A stretch of 64,000 bases of DNA from Microbacterium sp. KUDC0406 (GTDB taxonomy: Bacteria > Actinomycetota > Actinomycetes > Actinomycetales > Microbacteriaceae), in the NCBI RefSeq assembly GCF_021582875.1, contig NZ_CP091138.1:1426001-1490000 (forward strand), written 5' to 3'. A program made the translations under genes and the position numbers. This document shows, one piece after another, positions 1-9,626 of this stretch (its first letter is position 1; each line of letters begins with the position of its first letter). Below the pieces are notes generated by a model, which ran no database searches, had not been told where the DNA came from, and saw only the letters and a program-made list of their open reading frames with translations.

Positions 1-7
1 TTCCGCG

Positions 8-3000
8 TCACCGATCTCGATGGCCGGAGAGCACGGTCAGACCTCGTTCGACCCGCACCTCCGGGGCCAGCGCGGCGACATCGGCACGCACCAGGGCCAC
101 CGCGTCCGCGCCGACGATCCGTTCGGCGTCGGCGAGATGCGCCGCGAGATCCAGCGTCGGCATGTTCTGCCGTCCGCCCAGCACCTCCGCCAGTGCGAAC
201 GCCTCGACTCCGCGCTCGGCCAGACCGGGGCGGCGCAGAGCCCACGCCGACCAGCCCATCAGCGCCGTGCCCAGCACGGGGCGATCCACGGCCTCCCGCC
301 GATGCCGGCAGGCGGCGATCGTCCTGGTGCGGAGTCTGCGCTCCCAGATCGCCACCTCATCGGAAGTCGACCCCAGCGAGCGGACCGCTGCGGAGAGATA
401 ACCCGACATCGCCATGAGGTACCACGGCGACCGCCGCGTCGCCGGCTCGGCGAACGACCGCATCGCCGCGGTGAACGAGTCCGATGCGGACTGCAGATCG
501 CCCTCGAGCAGATCGGCTTCCGCCAGTCCGTAGAGCCCGATCGAGGTGAGCTCCAGACCGTCCTGGCTCAGCCCTCCCTCATCGACCAGACGCTGGAACA
601 AGGGCCTCGCCTCCGCGGTCCGCCCGAGGCACAGCAGCGCACCGCCCCGCACCCAGGCCTGCTGGCTGAGCTGGTCCTGGGCGTCGTACTCGCGGAACAC
701 CTCGGCGGCACGATCCAGCCAGACCAGCGCATCCTCCGCCTGTCCGGTCTGTGCGGCGAGCTGGGCGGCGAGGTCGGCAGCCATCCCCTCAGCCCAGCGT
801 TCTCCGAGCCTCCTGGCCCGCTCCCAAGCGCTGCGTGCGGCATGCATCGCGGCCTCGGCCTCACCGTCGTTCTCCTCGGACTGGGACAGGAGCAGGTCGG
901 CCACCAGCCGTGCGCGGGGGTCGGGCTCGTCGCGCACGAAGTCCGCAGCGCTCGCGGTGTCGCCTCGGGCGGCCGCGTCCAGAGCTTCGGTGATCAGCCG
1001 CCACGCGGGGGCCAGTCCCTCGCCGGCCGACGCTCGGTGCAGACGCAGCAGCGCCAAGCCCCGCGCGGCTCGCGGGTCGCCGCTGATCATGCATCCGAGC
1101 ACGCCCATCGCCAGCGTGATGACGACGAGATCGGCGTCGATCCGGTCGCGTTCGACCGCGGCGGCGGCCTCGATCATCCGCGGCGCGTAGCCGATGAACT
1201 CCGTGAACGAGCCTCGGATGAACCACGACTGCCCGAGAGTCGTGAACAGTGCGATGGCGTCGGCGTCGCGGGCCCCTGAGAGCAGATGACGCAGGACGTG
1301 GACGAGGTTGTCGTGCTCACGGGTGACGGCGAGGTGCTCCTCCGGCGTGAGCCCCGCGGGGAACAGGCGTGCCCTCTCGCCCTGCTGAACGGCGAATGCC
1401 ACCGCCCAGGCGATCACGGCCTCCCACGCCGCGGTCTCGCTCCCGGTGTCCTCGAGCCGCCGATGGCCGAACTCGCGCACCGTCTCGAGCATCCGGAACC
1501 GCACCTCCGCGTCTGCGGGGTTCTCGATCACGCCCAGAAGCGAGTGCGAGACCAGGCGATCGAGCACGTCGTCGGCCTCTCCGGCGCCCAGCAACGCCTC
1601 GGCGATCGACGCGGAGAAGCCGCCCGGCAGCACCGACAGCAGGGTCAGGGCGTGCTGAGCGTCGAGCGCCAGCAGATCCCAGCTCCATTCGATGACCGCT
1701 TGGAGCGTGCGATGCCGCTCCGGCGCCGATCGGTCGCCGCTGGTGAGCAGCGCGAACCGGTTCCCGAGACGCTGCTCGATCTGCTCTGGCGTCATCGTGC
1801 GCACGCGCGCGGCGGCGAGTTCGATCGCCAGCGGGAGCCCGTCGAGGTGGCGGCACAGACGGGCGACCACCTCGAGGTCGAGCATCGCCCCGGGGCGGGC
1901 GGCGTGCGCCCTCTCGACGAAGAGCCGCACGGCGGGGGCAGAGCCATCGGCTTCGATCGTCAACGGCTCGAGCGGCAGCACCTGCTCGGCGGCGATCGCC
2001 AGCGGGGTTCTGCTCGTCGTGACGATGCGGAGCGTCGGCACCGCGGCGAGCAGTTCCGCGGCGCACTGCGCGGCGCCGTCGATCACCTGCTCGCAGTTGT
2101 CCAGGATGAGGAGCGTGCGCCGCTCCGCCAGCGTCGCGATCACGCGAGCCATCAGGTCGGGGCGCGGAACCCCGTCGTTCAGGCGCCGGCCGGGCGTGAT
2201 CTCGCTGATGCCCAGCGCGGCGGCGACGACGATCGGGACACCCGCATCCTCCCGCACGCCCGCGAGCGGGACCACGACGACGGCCGGAGCATCTGCGTCG
2301 AGGGCGATGGCCTGGGCCAGACGGGTCTTCCCGAGCCCACCGGCGCCGAGGATCGTCAGCAGACGGGACCGGACCAGTACGGCCTTCGCCTGGCGCAAGG
2401 CCTCATCACGGCCGATCAGTTCGTTCGGCGCCGCCTGAACGCCGATGCGCACGCGCGGTCCGGCGGAGTCGGCGGTCTGCAGCAATCGCGCATTGAGCTC
2501 CACCGCCGCAGGGGACGGCGAGCTGCCGAGTTCGTCGCGCAGCCGGGCACGCAGGTCGGCGAAGAGCGCGAGAGCCTCCGGTGTGCGGCCGGCGCCCGCC
2601 AGGGATTCCATCAGGGCGACGTGAACTCCGTCATCCAGCGGGCGCTCCTCGGCCAGTGCGGTCAGCAGTGCGATGGCGTCCGCATCGCGCCCGGCCGCGG
2701 TGTACGCCACGGCGAGACCGGAGCGGATCGTGTCGCGCAGAGTGCCCGCGGTGCGACCGAGCTCGGCGGCGACGGGCGCATCTCCGAGGTCGACGCCCGG
2801 CTCCCCATGCCACAGGGCCGCGGCGGACTCGAGCATGTCGATCCGCTGCGGATCCGTCTCCGCGCGATTGGCCGCGTCCAGGGCGAGAGTCCTGGCCCGG
2901 TGCAGATCGGTCTCGTCGGTGCCGAGGGCGTAGCCGCCCGGAGCGCTGCGCACCAGATCCGTGCCACCCGCGGCGCGCGCCCGGGAGATCAGCGTCTGCA

Positions 3001-3181
3001 GGGCCGCCTTCGGATTCTGCGGCTGGTCCTCGCCCCAGATGTCATCGGCGAGAGCAGGGATCGAGCGCACCGCTCCGCTGCCGGTCAGGGCGAGCGCCGC
3101 GAGCAGCGCTCGCATGGCGGTGCCGCCCGCGTCGCGACCGGCCACCTGCACGGGGCCGAGCACGCCGACCCGGAAGGTCAT
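8..3181 (-). CDS. SARP/AfsR-type transcriptional regulator with BTAD, NTPase and TPR-like regions
   Basis: A 1057-residue protein. The N-terminal ~95 residues look like an OmpR-type winged-helix DNA-binding domain, followed by a bacterial transcriptional activation domain (about 95-240). Then comes an AAA/NB-ARC-like NTPase with Walker A GAGGLGKT at about 279-286 and Walker B LLILDNCEQ at about 357-365. The long alanine-rich helical C-terminal half resembles TPR repeats. Such proteins usually activate nearby biosynthetic or stress genes through NTP-dependent assembly; no target can be named here. The ATG overlaps the dapB stop by 4 bp, so translation is probably coupled to dapB, an unusual pairing. 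I see no C-terminal LuxR helix-turn-helix, which argues for AfsR/SARP rather than LAL type. Confidence 0.85.
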   Translation of the reverse strand: MTFRVGVLGPVQVAGRDAGGTAMRALLAALALTGSGAVRSIPALADDIWGEDQPQNPKAALQTLISRARAAGGTDLVRSAPGGYALGTDETDLHRARTLALDAANRAETDPQRIDMLESAAALWHGEPGVDLGDAPVAAELGRTAGTLRDTIRSGLAVAYTAAGRDADAIALLTALAEERPLDDGVHVALMESLAGAGRTPEALALFADLRARLRDELGSSPSPAAVELNARLLQTADSAGPRVRIGVQAAPNELIGRDEALRQAKAVLVRSRLLTILGAGGLGKTRLAQAIALDADAPAVVVVPLAGVREDAGVPIVVAAALGISEITPGRRLNDGVPRPDLMARVIATLAERRTLLILDNCEQVIDGAAQCAAELLAAVPTLRIVTTSRTPLAIAAEQVLPLEPLTIEADGSAPAVRLFVERAHAARPGAMLDLEVVARLCRHLDGLPLAIELAAARVRTMTPEQIEQRLGNRFALLTSGDRSAPERHRTLQAVIEWSWDLLALDAQHALTLLSVLPGGFSASIAEALLGAGEADDVLDRLVSHSLLGVIENPADAEVRFRMLETVREFGHRRLEDTGSETAAWEAVIAWAVAFAVQQGERARLFPAGLTPEEHLAVTREHDNLVHVLRHLLSGARDADAIALFTTLGQSWFIRGSFTEFIGYAPRMIEAAAAVERDRIDADLVVITLAMGVLGCMISGDPRAARGLALLRLHRASAGEGLAPAWRLITEALDAAARGDTASAADFVRDEPDPRARLVADLLLSQSEENDGEAEAAMHAARSAWERARRLGERWAEGMAADLAAQLAAQTGQAEDALVWLDRAAEVFREYDAQDQLSQQAWVRGGALLCLGRTAEARPLFQRLVDEGGLSQDGLELTSIGLYGLAEADLLEGDLQSASDSFTAAMRSFAEPATRRSPWYLMAMSGYLSAAVRSLGSTSDEVAIWERRLRTRTIAACRHRREAVDRPVLGTALMGWSAWALRRPGLAERGVEAFALAEVLGGRQNMPTLDLAAHLADAERIVGADAVALVRADVAALAPEVRVERGLTVLSGHRDR

Positions 3182-3924
3182 GCGCTCGGGCGCAGGCCGA
3201 GGTCGATGATGTTCTCCAGTCCGACCACGACGCCCCGCGCATCGCGCGCGTACGGCAGCGCGAGGCGGATGCCAGGAGCATAGGCATCGGCGGAGTCCAC
3301 GGTGTCGTGGATGATGCTCAGCGACTCCCCCGCACCCGACAGGATGACCTCCTGCTTGGCGATCACGCCTGGCCGGCGCAGGGAGTGGATCGGCACCCCG
3401 GCGACCCGTTGGCCGCGAGCTCGCTGGTCGGCATGCGGAGCGGAGACGGGGCCCTGCCCCTCCCGCGCATCGGCCATCAGCTCGGCGGTCCGCACCGCCG
3501 TGCCGCTGGGAGAGTCGATCTTCGTGTCGCGGTGCGCCTCGATGATCTCGGCGGAGGCGAAGAACGGCGCGGCGGCCGCGGCCAGAGCCGAGCCGAGCGC
3601 CGAGCCCAGCGAGAAGTTCGGGATGAAGACGACGCCGGTGCCTGCGGCATCCGCGAGGGGACGCACCAGAGCGATCCGCTCCTGCGACCAGCCGGAGGTT
3701 CCGACGAGCACGTTGATGCCGCGCTCGATCGCAGCGCGGACCACCTCGACGCTGACCGAGGGCGTCGACGCATCCACGACGAGGTCGGCGCCGTCGAGCT
3801 CGGACAGATCGCTGGACGAGGTGAGCACGCGGACCACCTCGAAGCCGTCGAGCTCGACGATCACCGTGCGGATGATGCCGCCGAGCTTGCCGGTCCCGCC
3901 GACGAGAGCAACCTTCGTGGTCAT
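3178..3924 (-). CDS. dapB: 4-hydroxy-tetrahydrodipicolinate reductase
   Basis: This 248-residue enzyme carries out the NAD(P)H-dependent reduction step of the diaminopimelate/lysine pathway in the cytosol. It starts with a Rossmann glycine motif (VGGTGKLGG) and contains EIIEAHRDTKIDSPSGTA near residue 130, matching the family catalytic signature. The usual His-His pair is His-Arg here; the first His, the Lys and the PSGTA phosphate-type loop are kept. Length is normal for the family (about 245-270). It belongs to the conserved pnp-dapB neighbourhood of actinobacteria and is followed, with a 4-bp overlap, by the SARP regulator. The 69-bp divergent gap to the acetyltransferase should hold its promoter. 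Confidence 0.93.
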   Translation of the reverse strand: MTTKVALVGGTGKLGGIIRTVIVELDGFEVVRVLTSSSDLSELDGADLVVDASTPSVSVEVVRAAIERGINVLVGTSGWSQERIALVRPLADAAGTGVVFIPNFSLGSALGSALAAAAAPFFASAEIIEAHRDTKIDSPSGTAVRTAELMADAREGQGPVSAPHADQRARGQRVAGVPIHSLRRPGVIAKQEVILSGAGESLSIIHDTVDSADAYAPGIRLALPYARDARGVVVGLENIIDLGLRPSA

Positions 3925-3993
3925 GATTCCAGTTTAGGTATATGACAGTCAGGACGGCTCTGGACCTGCCGTGGCGCGCGATACCGTTGCTCC

Positions 3994-4461
3994 ATGGTGA
4001 CATTCCGTGCCGTGCCGGCCACAGATCCATCGGCAGTCGCCGTCCTCACCGATTACTTCGCGATGAGGGCGGCCGCATTCCCTGGCGAGTACCGCCCGGC
4101 GTTCCCCGGACCTGACGCGTTCCGCGAGCCCGACGGCGTGTTCCTGCTCGCGCTGGACGACGACGGCGAAGTGCTCGGATGCGGCGCCGTGCGACGCCTG
4201 GCCGACGGCGACTCCGGTCCCCGCTTCGAGATCAAGCACCTGTTCGTGCAGCCCGCGGGTCGCGGCGCGGGCACCGGACGCGCGATCCTCGAGGAGCTCG
4301 AGCGCCGCGCCACGGGCTGGGGTGCGACCGAGCTGGTCCTCGACACGCACCACACGCTCGAGGCCGCAGGCGGCCTGTACGCCCGCAGCGGATATGAGCA
4401 GATCGAGCCCTACAACGAGAACCCGAATGCGACGAGGTGGTACGGCAAGGCGATCTCCTGA
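3994..4461 (+). CDS. GNAT family N-acetyltransferase
   Basis: A 155-residue single-domain GNAT. The acetyl-CoA pyrophosphate loop RGAGTGR lies at about 89-95, after the core strand EIKHLFVQPAG; the C-terminal half (LDTHHTLEAAGGLYARSGYEQI) is the usual GNAT motif B region. It acetylates an unknown amine substrate. It is transcribed divergently from dapB and is followed 32 bp later by a Nudix hydrolase on the same strand, so the two may share a transcript. Substrate cannot be inferred. Confidence 0.85.
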   Translation: MVTFRAVPATDPSAVAVLTDYFAMRAAAFPGEYRPAFPGPDAFREPDGVFLLALDDDGEVLGCGAVRRLADGDSGPRFEIKHLFVQPAGRGAGTGRAILEELERRATGWGATELVLDTHHTLEAAGGLYARSGYEQIEPYNENPNATRWYGKAIS

Positions 4462-4493
4462 CCCTGCCGAGCTCCAACGGCTAGCATCGTCCG

Positions 4494-4967
4494 GTGAGCA
4501 GATTCTCGGTCATCCCGGCGTCCTACGTCTTCCTGCGCAGCGACGAGGGCGTGCTGCTGCAGTTGCGGCAGAACACCGGCTACATGGACGGGATGTGGAG
4601 CGCCGGCGCCGCCGGGCACGTAGAGCCCGGCGAGACCGCGACTCGCGCCGCGGTGCGCGAGGTGTCCGAAGAGCTCGGTGTCGACGTCGGCGAGCACGCC
4701 TTCGCCACGATCTGCGTGCTGCAGCGCACCGACGGCACGGACGATCCGATCGAACAGCGCGTGGAGTGGTTCTTCGCCTGCGACGCCTGGACGGGGGAAC
4801 CCGCGATCCAGGAGCCCGAGAAGTGCGCGGAGCTGCGCTGGTTCCCCCTCGACGCGCTGCCGTCGAACATGCCGCCGCACGAGCGGCACGTGCTCGACTG
4901 GCTGCGGGAGCACGCCGAGATCGGCATCCTCTCGCTCGGCTTCGCGAACGAGGTCGTGGGAGCCTAG
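4494..4967 (+). CDS. Nudix hydrolase
   Basis: A 157-residue protein with a complete Nudix box: GHVEPGE followed seven residues later by REVSEELG (about residues 38-60), which binds the metal and hydrolyses a nucleoside diphosphate linked to another moiety. The GTG start is the first in-frame start after the acetyltransferase. The sequence resembles small ADP-ribose/dNTP pyrophosphatase-type Nudix proteins, but the exact substrate is not readable. Its stop overlaps by 4 bp the stop of the convergent histidine phosphatase. Confidence 0.88.
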   Translation: MSRFSVIPASYVFLRSDEGVLLQLRQNTGYMDGMWSAGAAGHVEPGETATRAAVREVSEELGVDVGEHAFATICVLQRTDGTDDPIEQRVEWFFACDAWTGEPAIQEPEKCAELRWFPLDALPSNMPPHERHVLDWLREHAEIGILSLGFANEVVGA

Positions 4968-5566
4968 ACCGCGGCGTAGTCCGGTAGACCGGTGCGCAGC
5001 TCCATCGGCAGGTGACCGAGGTCGTTGTGCGTGAGCAGCGACCACGGCCGCCCCTGCTTCTGCGCGATGACCGTCAGCCCGCAGTGCGCCTGATTCAGCG
5101 TCATCCAGCGCCATTCGGGAGCGCCCAGCACCTCGCGCACGAACCACGAGATCACGAAGTTGTGCGTGATCAGCACCTCGTGCACCTCGCCGTTCTTGCG
5201 CATGAGGAACTCGTTCACGGCATCCGACATCTGCGCCGTGCCCGCATCGATCTCGGCATCGGTCACCGAGCCGAAGAAAGGCTCGAACACCGCCGGCGTC
5301 TCGTCCGTCATCCCTGTGGGGATGCAGTCGAAGAGCAGCGCGGACGGCTCGGGGTCGACCGATGGCAGGCGGGCCGCGACGGCCCGCGCAGTCTCGGCGG
5401 CGCGCAGCAGCGGCGAGTGCCAGACGGCATCAAGCGGCAGTCCGGAAAGACGATCCGCGATCAGCTCGGCCTGCCGCTGACCTCGTGGAGAAAGGGGTCC
5501 GTCGTCGACGCCGTGCTCGGCATCCTGATGTTCACCGTGTCTGACCAGATAGATGTAATGCGTCAC
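4964..5566 (-). CDS. Histidine phosphatase (phosphoglycerate mutase-like) family protein
   Basis: A 200-residue protein beginning MTHYIYLVRHGEHQD. The RHG motif supplies the phosphorylated histidine, and WHSPLLRAAETA is the second conserved element; the later LITHNFVISW carries the second catalytic His. These cytosolic phosphatases act on diverse phosphoesters. It is tail-to-tail with the Nudix gene, overlapping by 4 bp. The substrate is unknown; a 2,3-bisphosphoglycerate-dependent mutase is less likely because of the short length and divergent insert. Confidence 0.88.
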   Translation of the reverse strand: MTHYIYLVRHGEHQDAEHGVDDGPLSPRGQRQAELIADRLSGLPLDAVWHSPLLRAAETARAVAARLPSVDPEPSALLFDCIPTGMTDETPAVFEPFFGSVTDAEIDAGTAQMSDAVNEFLMRKNGEVHEVLITHNFVISWFVREVLGAPEWRWMTLNQAHCGLTVIAQKQGRPWSLLTHNDLGHLPMELRTGLPDYAAV

Positions 5567-5637
5567 AACTCGCTCACTTCATGCCCCCTCATCGGGGCAC
5601 CACCAGCCTATGCCACCCCGCCGACGCCGGTCGTCGT

Positions 5638-6579
5638 TCAGCTCGCAGCGCGGGTGAGATCGCCAACCTGCGTGCGCGACAGCGTCACGCCGGCGCCCTG
5701 CATCAGTTCGTCGACCTGATCTGCGGCGAAGGCGTTCACGATCGGCGCGGCGATCGTGCGCTGCGCGAGCAGCCACGAGATCGAGACCGCCGCGACCGGC
5801 ACGGCGAGCTCCTGCGCGACGAGGTCGAGCGCGCGCAGGATCTTGATGCCGCGCCGGTTCAGGTGCGAGCGCAGCTGCTCGCCGCGCACGCCGGTGACGG
5901 CCTGCTTGGTGCGGTGACGTCCGGAGAGGAAGCCGTGCTCGAGCGCGTGCGACGGGGTGACGGCCAGGCTCTGCGCGCCGGCCACCAGCCGCAGATCGCC
6001 CTCGAAGGGCTCGCGTCGCACGAGGTTGTACGGCTCGTCGATCACATCGATGCGCGGATACCCGGCGGATGCGAGGATGCGGGCCTCCACCAGGCGCTCC
6101 GCGGCGAAGCGGAACGCACCGACCGAACCGATCTTGCCGGTCTCGCGCAGCCATTCGACGGTGGCGAGCGTGTCTTCGAGGTTCGTGCTCGGATCCAGCG
6201 TGGCATCCAGGTAGAGCACGTCGATGTGCTCGGTGCCGAGGCGGGTCAGCGAGCCCTCCACGGCGCGCACCAGATTGATCGAGCCGAGACCGGGGTTGTC
6301 CGGATGGGCGCCCACGCGCGCGCCGATCACGACGCGATCGCGCGCACCTCGCGACCCCAGCCATTGGCCGACGATGTGCTCGCTGCGCCCACCCGAGTAG
6401 CCGTCCGCGGTGTGCACGGCATTGCCGCCGAACTCGAGGTAGCGGTCCAGGATGGCATGACTGCTGTCACGGTCGATGTTCCAGCCGAACTCCGCTGCGC
6501 CGAGCATGAGCGGGAAGGTGCGCAGGCCGGTCTCGCCGAGGTCGGCACGGATGCTCTCGCCGACGCCGGGACCCACCAC
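5638..6579 (-). CDS. Aldo/keto reductase-like protein with degenerate catalytic tetrad
   Basis: A 313-residue TIM-barrel protein clearly of the aldo/keto reductase fold (segments HTADGYSGGRSEHIVGQWL, IDVLYLDATLD). The expected Asp-Tyr-Lys-His tetrad is mostly replaced: the Asp of DTA is His (HTADGY), the Lys of the usual TK is Arg (VVIGARVG) and the His of LYLH is Asp (LYLD); only Tyr remains. It may bind NADP(H) without normal reductase activity, or act on another substrate. Compare the intact reductase at 54964-55935. It lies downstream of pnp on the same strand, separated by 285 bp that includes a hairpin. Confidence 0.8.
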   Translation of the reverse strand: MVGPGVGESIRADLGETGLRTFPLMLGAAEFGWNIDRDSSHAILDRYLEFGGNAVHTADGYSGGRSEHIVGQWLGSRGARDRVVIGARVGAHPDNPGLGSINLVRAVEGSLTRLGTEHIDVLYLDATLDPSTNLEDTLATVEWLRETGKIGSVGAFRFAAERLVEARILASAGYPRIDVIDEPYNLVRREPFEGDLRLVAGAQSLAVTPSHALEHGFLSGRHRTKQAVTGVRGEQLRSHLNRRGIKILRALDLVAQELAVPVAAVSISWLLAQRTIAAPIVNAFAADQVDELMQGAGVTLSRTQVGDLTRAAS

Positions 6580-6813
6580 GGGGATCGGTGCTGAGGGATG
6601 CCCATCGCCCTGCAGCGAGGCGCGCTCCGCTTCGGCTGATGTGCCGACGCTGAAGAGACGCAGACGTTAAACCCCCGCGGATCTTCCGATCCGTTCGACT
6701 TTCAGCACCCCCCGGTGCGTACTTCGAGGGTAAGGGACGTTTTCTCCGGCTCCTGCCGATTCCCTGGGAACGGCGGAAACTCACCGTAACGGTTTGGTCA
6801 CATCGGATACGAC

Positions 6814-6847
6814 CGAGGTCCGGCCCCGCAGACGGGACCGGACCTCG
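6814..6847 (-). terminator. Hairpin downstream of pnp
   Basis: A 10-bp perfect stem (CGAGGTCCGG / CCGGACCTCG) that can extend by three G-C pairs across a bulge. It starts 18 nt after the pnp stop. There is no clear U tract after the stem on the minus strand, so intrinsic termination is plausible but not proven; it could also protect the 3' end. The rest of 6580-6864 shows no gene. Confidence 0.55.
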
Positions 6848-6864
6848 TGATCGGATGCCGGGGC

Positions 6865-9168
6865 TCAGCCCTCGACGACCTCTTCGACCTTCTCGTCCGC
6901 AGCGGCCTCCTCGAGCACGGGCTCGAGGGACAGCTTGCCGCGGTCGTCGATCTTGGTGATGCGCACCAGCAGCTTCTGGCCGACCGAGAGCACGTCGTCG
7001 ACGTTCTCGACGCGCTTGCCACCGGCGAGCTTGCGCACCTCGGTGACGTGCAGCAGGCCGTCCTTGCCGGGCAGCAGCGAGATGAAGGCGCCGAAGGTGG
7101 CGATCTTCACGACGGTGCCGAGGAACTGCTCGCCGACCTCCGGGTTGGTGGGGTTGGCGATCGCGTTCACCTGGGCGCGTGCGGCCTCGGCCGACGGACC
7201 GTCGGTCGCGCCGATGTAGACGGTGCCGTCCTCCTCGATGGAGATCTGCGCGCCGGTCTCGTCCTGGATCGCGTTGATCGTCTTGCCCTTGGGGCCGATC
7301 AGCTCGCCGATCTTGTCGACCGGGATCTGCACGCTGATCACGCGCGGTGCGGTCGGAGCCATCTCGTCGGGCGCATCGATCGCGGCGTTCAGCACGCCCA
7401 GGATCGTGAGGCGCGCCTCCTTGGCCTGGGTCAGCGCGCCGGCGAGGACCTCGGAAGGAATGCCGTCGAGCTTGGTGTCCAGCTGGATCGCGGTCACGAA
7501 CTCGCTGGTTCCGGCGACCTTGAAGTCCATGTCGCCCAGTGCGTCCTCGGCGCCGAGGATGTCGGTCAGCGCCGCGTAGCGCGTCTGACCGTCGACCTCG
7601 TCGGACACCAGGCCCATGGCGATGCCGGCGACGGGTGCGCGCAGCGGCACACCGGCGTTCAGCAGCGACAGGGTCGAGGCGCAGACGGAGCCCATCGAGG
7701 TCGAGCCGTTCGATCCGAGGGCCTCGGAGACCTGACGGATCGCGTAGGGGAACTCCTCGCGGGTGGGCAGCACCGGCACGAGCGCGCGCTCGGCCAGGAA
7801 GCCGTGCCCGATCTCGCGACGCTTCGGCGACCCGACGCGACCGGTCTCACCGGTCGAGTAGGGCGGGAAGTTGTAGTGGTGCATGTAGCGCTTGCTCGTC
7901 GTCGGCGACAGCGAGTCGATCTGCTGCTCCATCTTGAGCATGTTCAGCGTGGTGACACCCATGATCTGGGTCTCGCCGCGCTGGAAGATCGCCGAGCCGT
8001 GCACGCGCGGGATGACCTGCACCTCGGCGTCCAGCGGACGGATGTCCGCCAGGCCACGACCGTCGATGCGGATGTTCTCACTGAGGATGCGTCCGCGGAC
8101 GATCTTCTTGGTGACCGCCTTGTAGGCGGCCGAGAACTCGAGGGTCGCGACGGCCTGCAGCTCGCCCGCCTCGACGGCGGCGACGAGCTCGGCGTGGACG
8201 CGCTCCTTGATGGCGTCGTCGGCGGTCTGGCGCTCGATCTTGTCGGCGATCTGGTAGACGCCGACCAGGTCGTCGTAGGCGCGCTGCGCCACGAAGTCGT
8301 AGGTCTCCTGGGAGTACGGCAGGAACACCGGGTAGACACCCGGCTCCTTCGACGAGTGCGCGGCCAGCTCGGCCTGCGCCTTCACGAGCTGCGCGATGAA
8401 CGGCTTCGAGGCCTCGAGCCCCTGGGCCACGATCTCCTCGTTCGGCTTGGTGGCGCCGGCCTTGATCAGGTTCCAGCTGCCCTCGGTCGCCTCGGCCTCG
8501 ACCATCATGATCGCGACGTCCTCGGTGCCGTCGGCCTTGGTCACGACGCGACCGGCGACGATCAGGTCGAACACGGCCTCGCTGACCTGCTCGGCCGTCG
8601 GGAACGCGACCCACTGGTCGGCGTGCTCGCCGTGACCGGGAATGAACGCGAGGCGGACGCCCGCGACCGGACCGGAGAACGGCAGGCCCGAGATCTGGGT
8701 CGATGCGGATGCCGCGTTGATCGCCAGCGCGTCGTAGAACTCGCCCGGCGCGATCGACAGCACGGTGATGACGATCTGGACCTCGTTGCGCAGGCCGTCG
8801 ACGAACGACGGACGCAGCGGACGGTCGATCAGACGGCAGACCAGGATCGCCTCGGTCGAGGGACGGCCCTCACGACGGAAGAACGATCCGGGGATCTTGC
8901 CTGCGGCGTAGGAGCGCTCCTCGACGTCGACCGTCAGCGGGAAGAAGTCGAACCCCTCGCGCGGGTGCTTGCCCGCGCTGGTGGCCGAGAGGAGCATGGT
9001 CTCGCCGTCGAGATAGGCGGCTACTGCGCCCTGAGCCTGCTGCGCGAGGCGGCCGGTCTCGAAGCGGATGGTGCGGGTGCCGAAGCGACCGTTGTCGAGA
9101 ACGGCCTCGGTGGCGGTGATTTCAGGACCTTCCAAGAGGTCTCTCCTTCTTCGTTTAGGCTCGCGCAT
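6865..9168 (-). CDS. pnp: Polyribonucleotide nucleotidyltransferase (PNPase)
   Basis: A 767-residue PNPase, the phosphorolytic 3'-5' exoribonuclease and guanosine pentaphosphate synthetase-like enzyme of actinobacteria. Domain order: first RNase PH domain, all-alpha linker, second RNase PH domain ([11 protein letters not shown], then [10 protein letters not shown]), KH domain ([19 protein letters not shown]) and a C-terminal S1 domain ([18 protein letters not shown]). The ATG is preceded by AGGAGAGACC-like Shine-Dalgarno sequence. In many bacteria pnp directly follows rpsO; here rpsO is about 9.6 kb upstream on the same strand, with accessory genes between. Confidence 0.97.
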   Translation of the reverse strand: MREPKRRRRDLLEGPEITATEAVLDNGRFGTRTIRFETGRLAQQAQGAVAAYLDGETMLLSATSAGKHPREGFDFFPLTVDVEERSYAAGKIPGSFFRREGRPSTEAILVCRLIDRPLRPSFVDGLRNEVQIVITVLSIAPGEFYDALAINAASASTQISGLPFSGPVAGVRLAFIPGHGEHADQWVAFPTAEQVSEAVFDLIVAGRVVTKADGTEDVAIMMVEAEATEGSWNLIKAGATKPNEEIVAQGLEASKPFIAQLVKAQAELAAHSSKEPGVYPVFLPYSQETYDFVAQRAYDDLVGVYQIADKIERQTADDAIKERVHAELVAAVEAGELQAVATLEFSAAYKAVTKKIVRGRILSENIRIDGRGLADIRPLDAEVQVIPRVHGSAIFQRGETQIMGVTTLNMLKMEQQIDSLSPTTSKRYMHHYNFPPYSTGETGRVGSPKRREIGHGFLAERALVPVLPTREEFPYAIRQVSEALGSNGSTSMGSVCASTLSLLNAGVPLRAPVAGIAMGLVSDEVDGQTRYAALTDILGAEDALGDMDFKVAGTSEFVTAIQLDTKLDGIPSEVLAGALTQAKEARLTILGVLNAAIDAPDEMAPTAPRVISVQIPVDKIGELIGPKGKTINAIQDETGAQISIEEDGTVYIGATDGPSAEAARAQVNAIANPTNPEVGEQFLGTVVKIATFGAFISLLPGKDGLLHVTEVRKLAGGKRVENVDDVLSVGQKLLVRITKIDDRGKLSLEPVLEEAAADEKVEEVVEG

Positions 9169-9266
9169 CCGTATGATGAGCGAGCATGCAGACCTGTATG
9201 CAGATGCATAAATGGCACAGGCGGCCGCATCAAGACTATCAGTGGCGGCTGCACTAGGCTGGCGAC

Positions 9267-9443
9267 ATGAGTACCGAAGGCAAAGACGCCGCTTCCGACG
9301 AGATGAAGCGCAAGTTCAGAGAGGCGCTCGAGAAGAAGAACGCGCATCACCGCACGGGTCAGGCGCACCTCGACGGCGACTCCGCAGTGCACGCCACGAA
9401 CGCCCCGCAGATGAAGCGCGAGTTCCGCCGCAAGAGCGGCTGA
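9267..9443 (+). CDS. Small conserved charged protein (DUF5302-like)
   Basis: A 58-residue [23 protein letters not shown]..., ending REFRRKSG. It is rich in Lys, Arg, Glu and His and has no membrane segment or cysteine. The composition and the [12 protein letters not shown] and [11 protein letters not shown] segments resemble the small DUF5302 family of actinobacteria, from memory of the family; function unknown. It is followed 27 bp later by another small ORF on the same strand, and is divergent from pnp. Confidence 0.7.
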   Translation: MSTEGKDAASDEMKRKFREALEKKNAHHRTGQAHLDGDSAVHATNAPQMKREFRRKSG

Positions 9444-9470
9444 GCAGGGCATCGACACAGGAGCACGGTG

Positions 9471-9623
9471 ATGACAGACAGGAAGCCCGAGGCGCGCGAC
9501 GACGAGGTCGACGCACTCCGCGAGGACGAGGCCTTAGAAGCGGCCCAGAGCGAGGCCGAGGCCCGCCTCGAGGTCGAGAAGGGCCTCGGCACCGAGGCGT
9601 TCGAAGGCGGTATCGAGGGCTGA
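9471..9623 (+). CDS. Small acidic hypothetical protein
   Basis: A 50-residue acidic protein (MTDRKPEARDDEVDAL..., ending GTEAFEGGIEG) preceded by AGGAG at a good distance from the ATG. It is almost all Glu, Asp, Ala and Arg, with likely helix from about residue 10 to 38. It probably shares a transcript with the preceding 58-residue ORF. No function can be assigned; reading frame, ribosome site and position after a conserved small gene support its being real. Confidence 0.55.
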   Translation: MTDRKPEARDDEVDALREDEALEAAQSEAEARLEVEKGLGTEAFEGGIEG

Positions 9624-9626
9624 GCC

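Noticed and set aside
1286..3283. A 665-codon plus-strand frame in the SARP gene region
   Set aside because: It lies antisense to the SARP regulator and lacks recognisable domains; the minus-strand frame has Walker motifs.
6847..9270. An 807-codon open frame on the plus strand opposite pnp
   Set aside because: It is an antisense shadow of the high-GC pnp gene: no start signal, and a composition heavy in Asp, Gly, Leu and Arg unlike real proteins.
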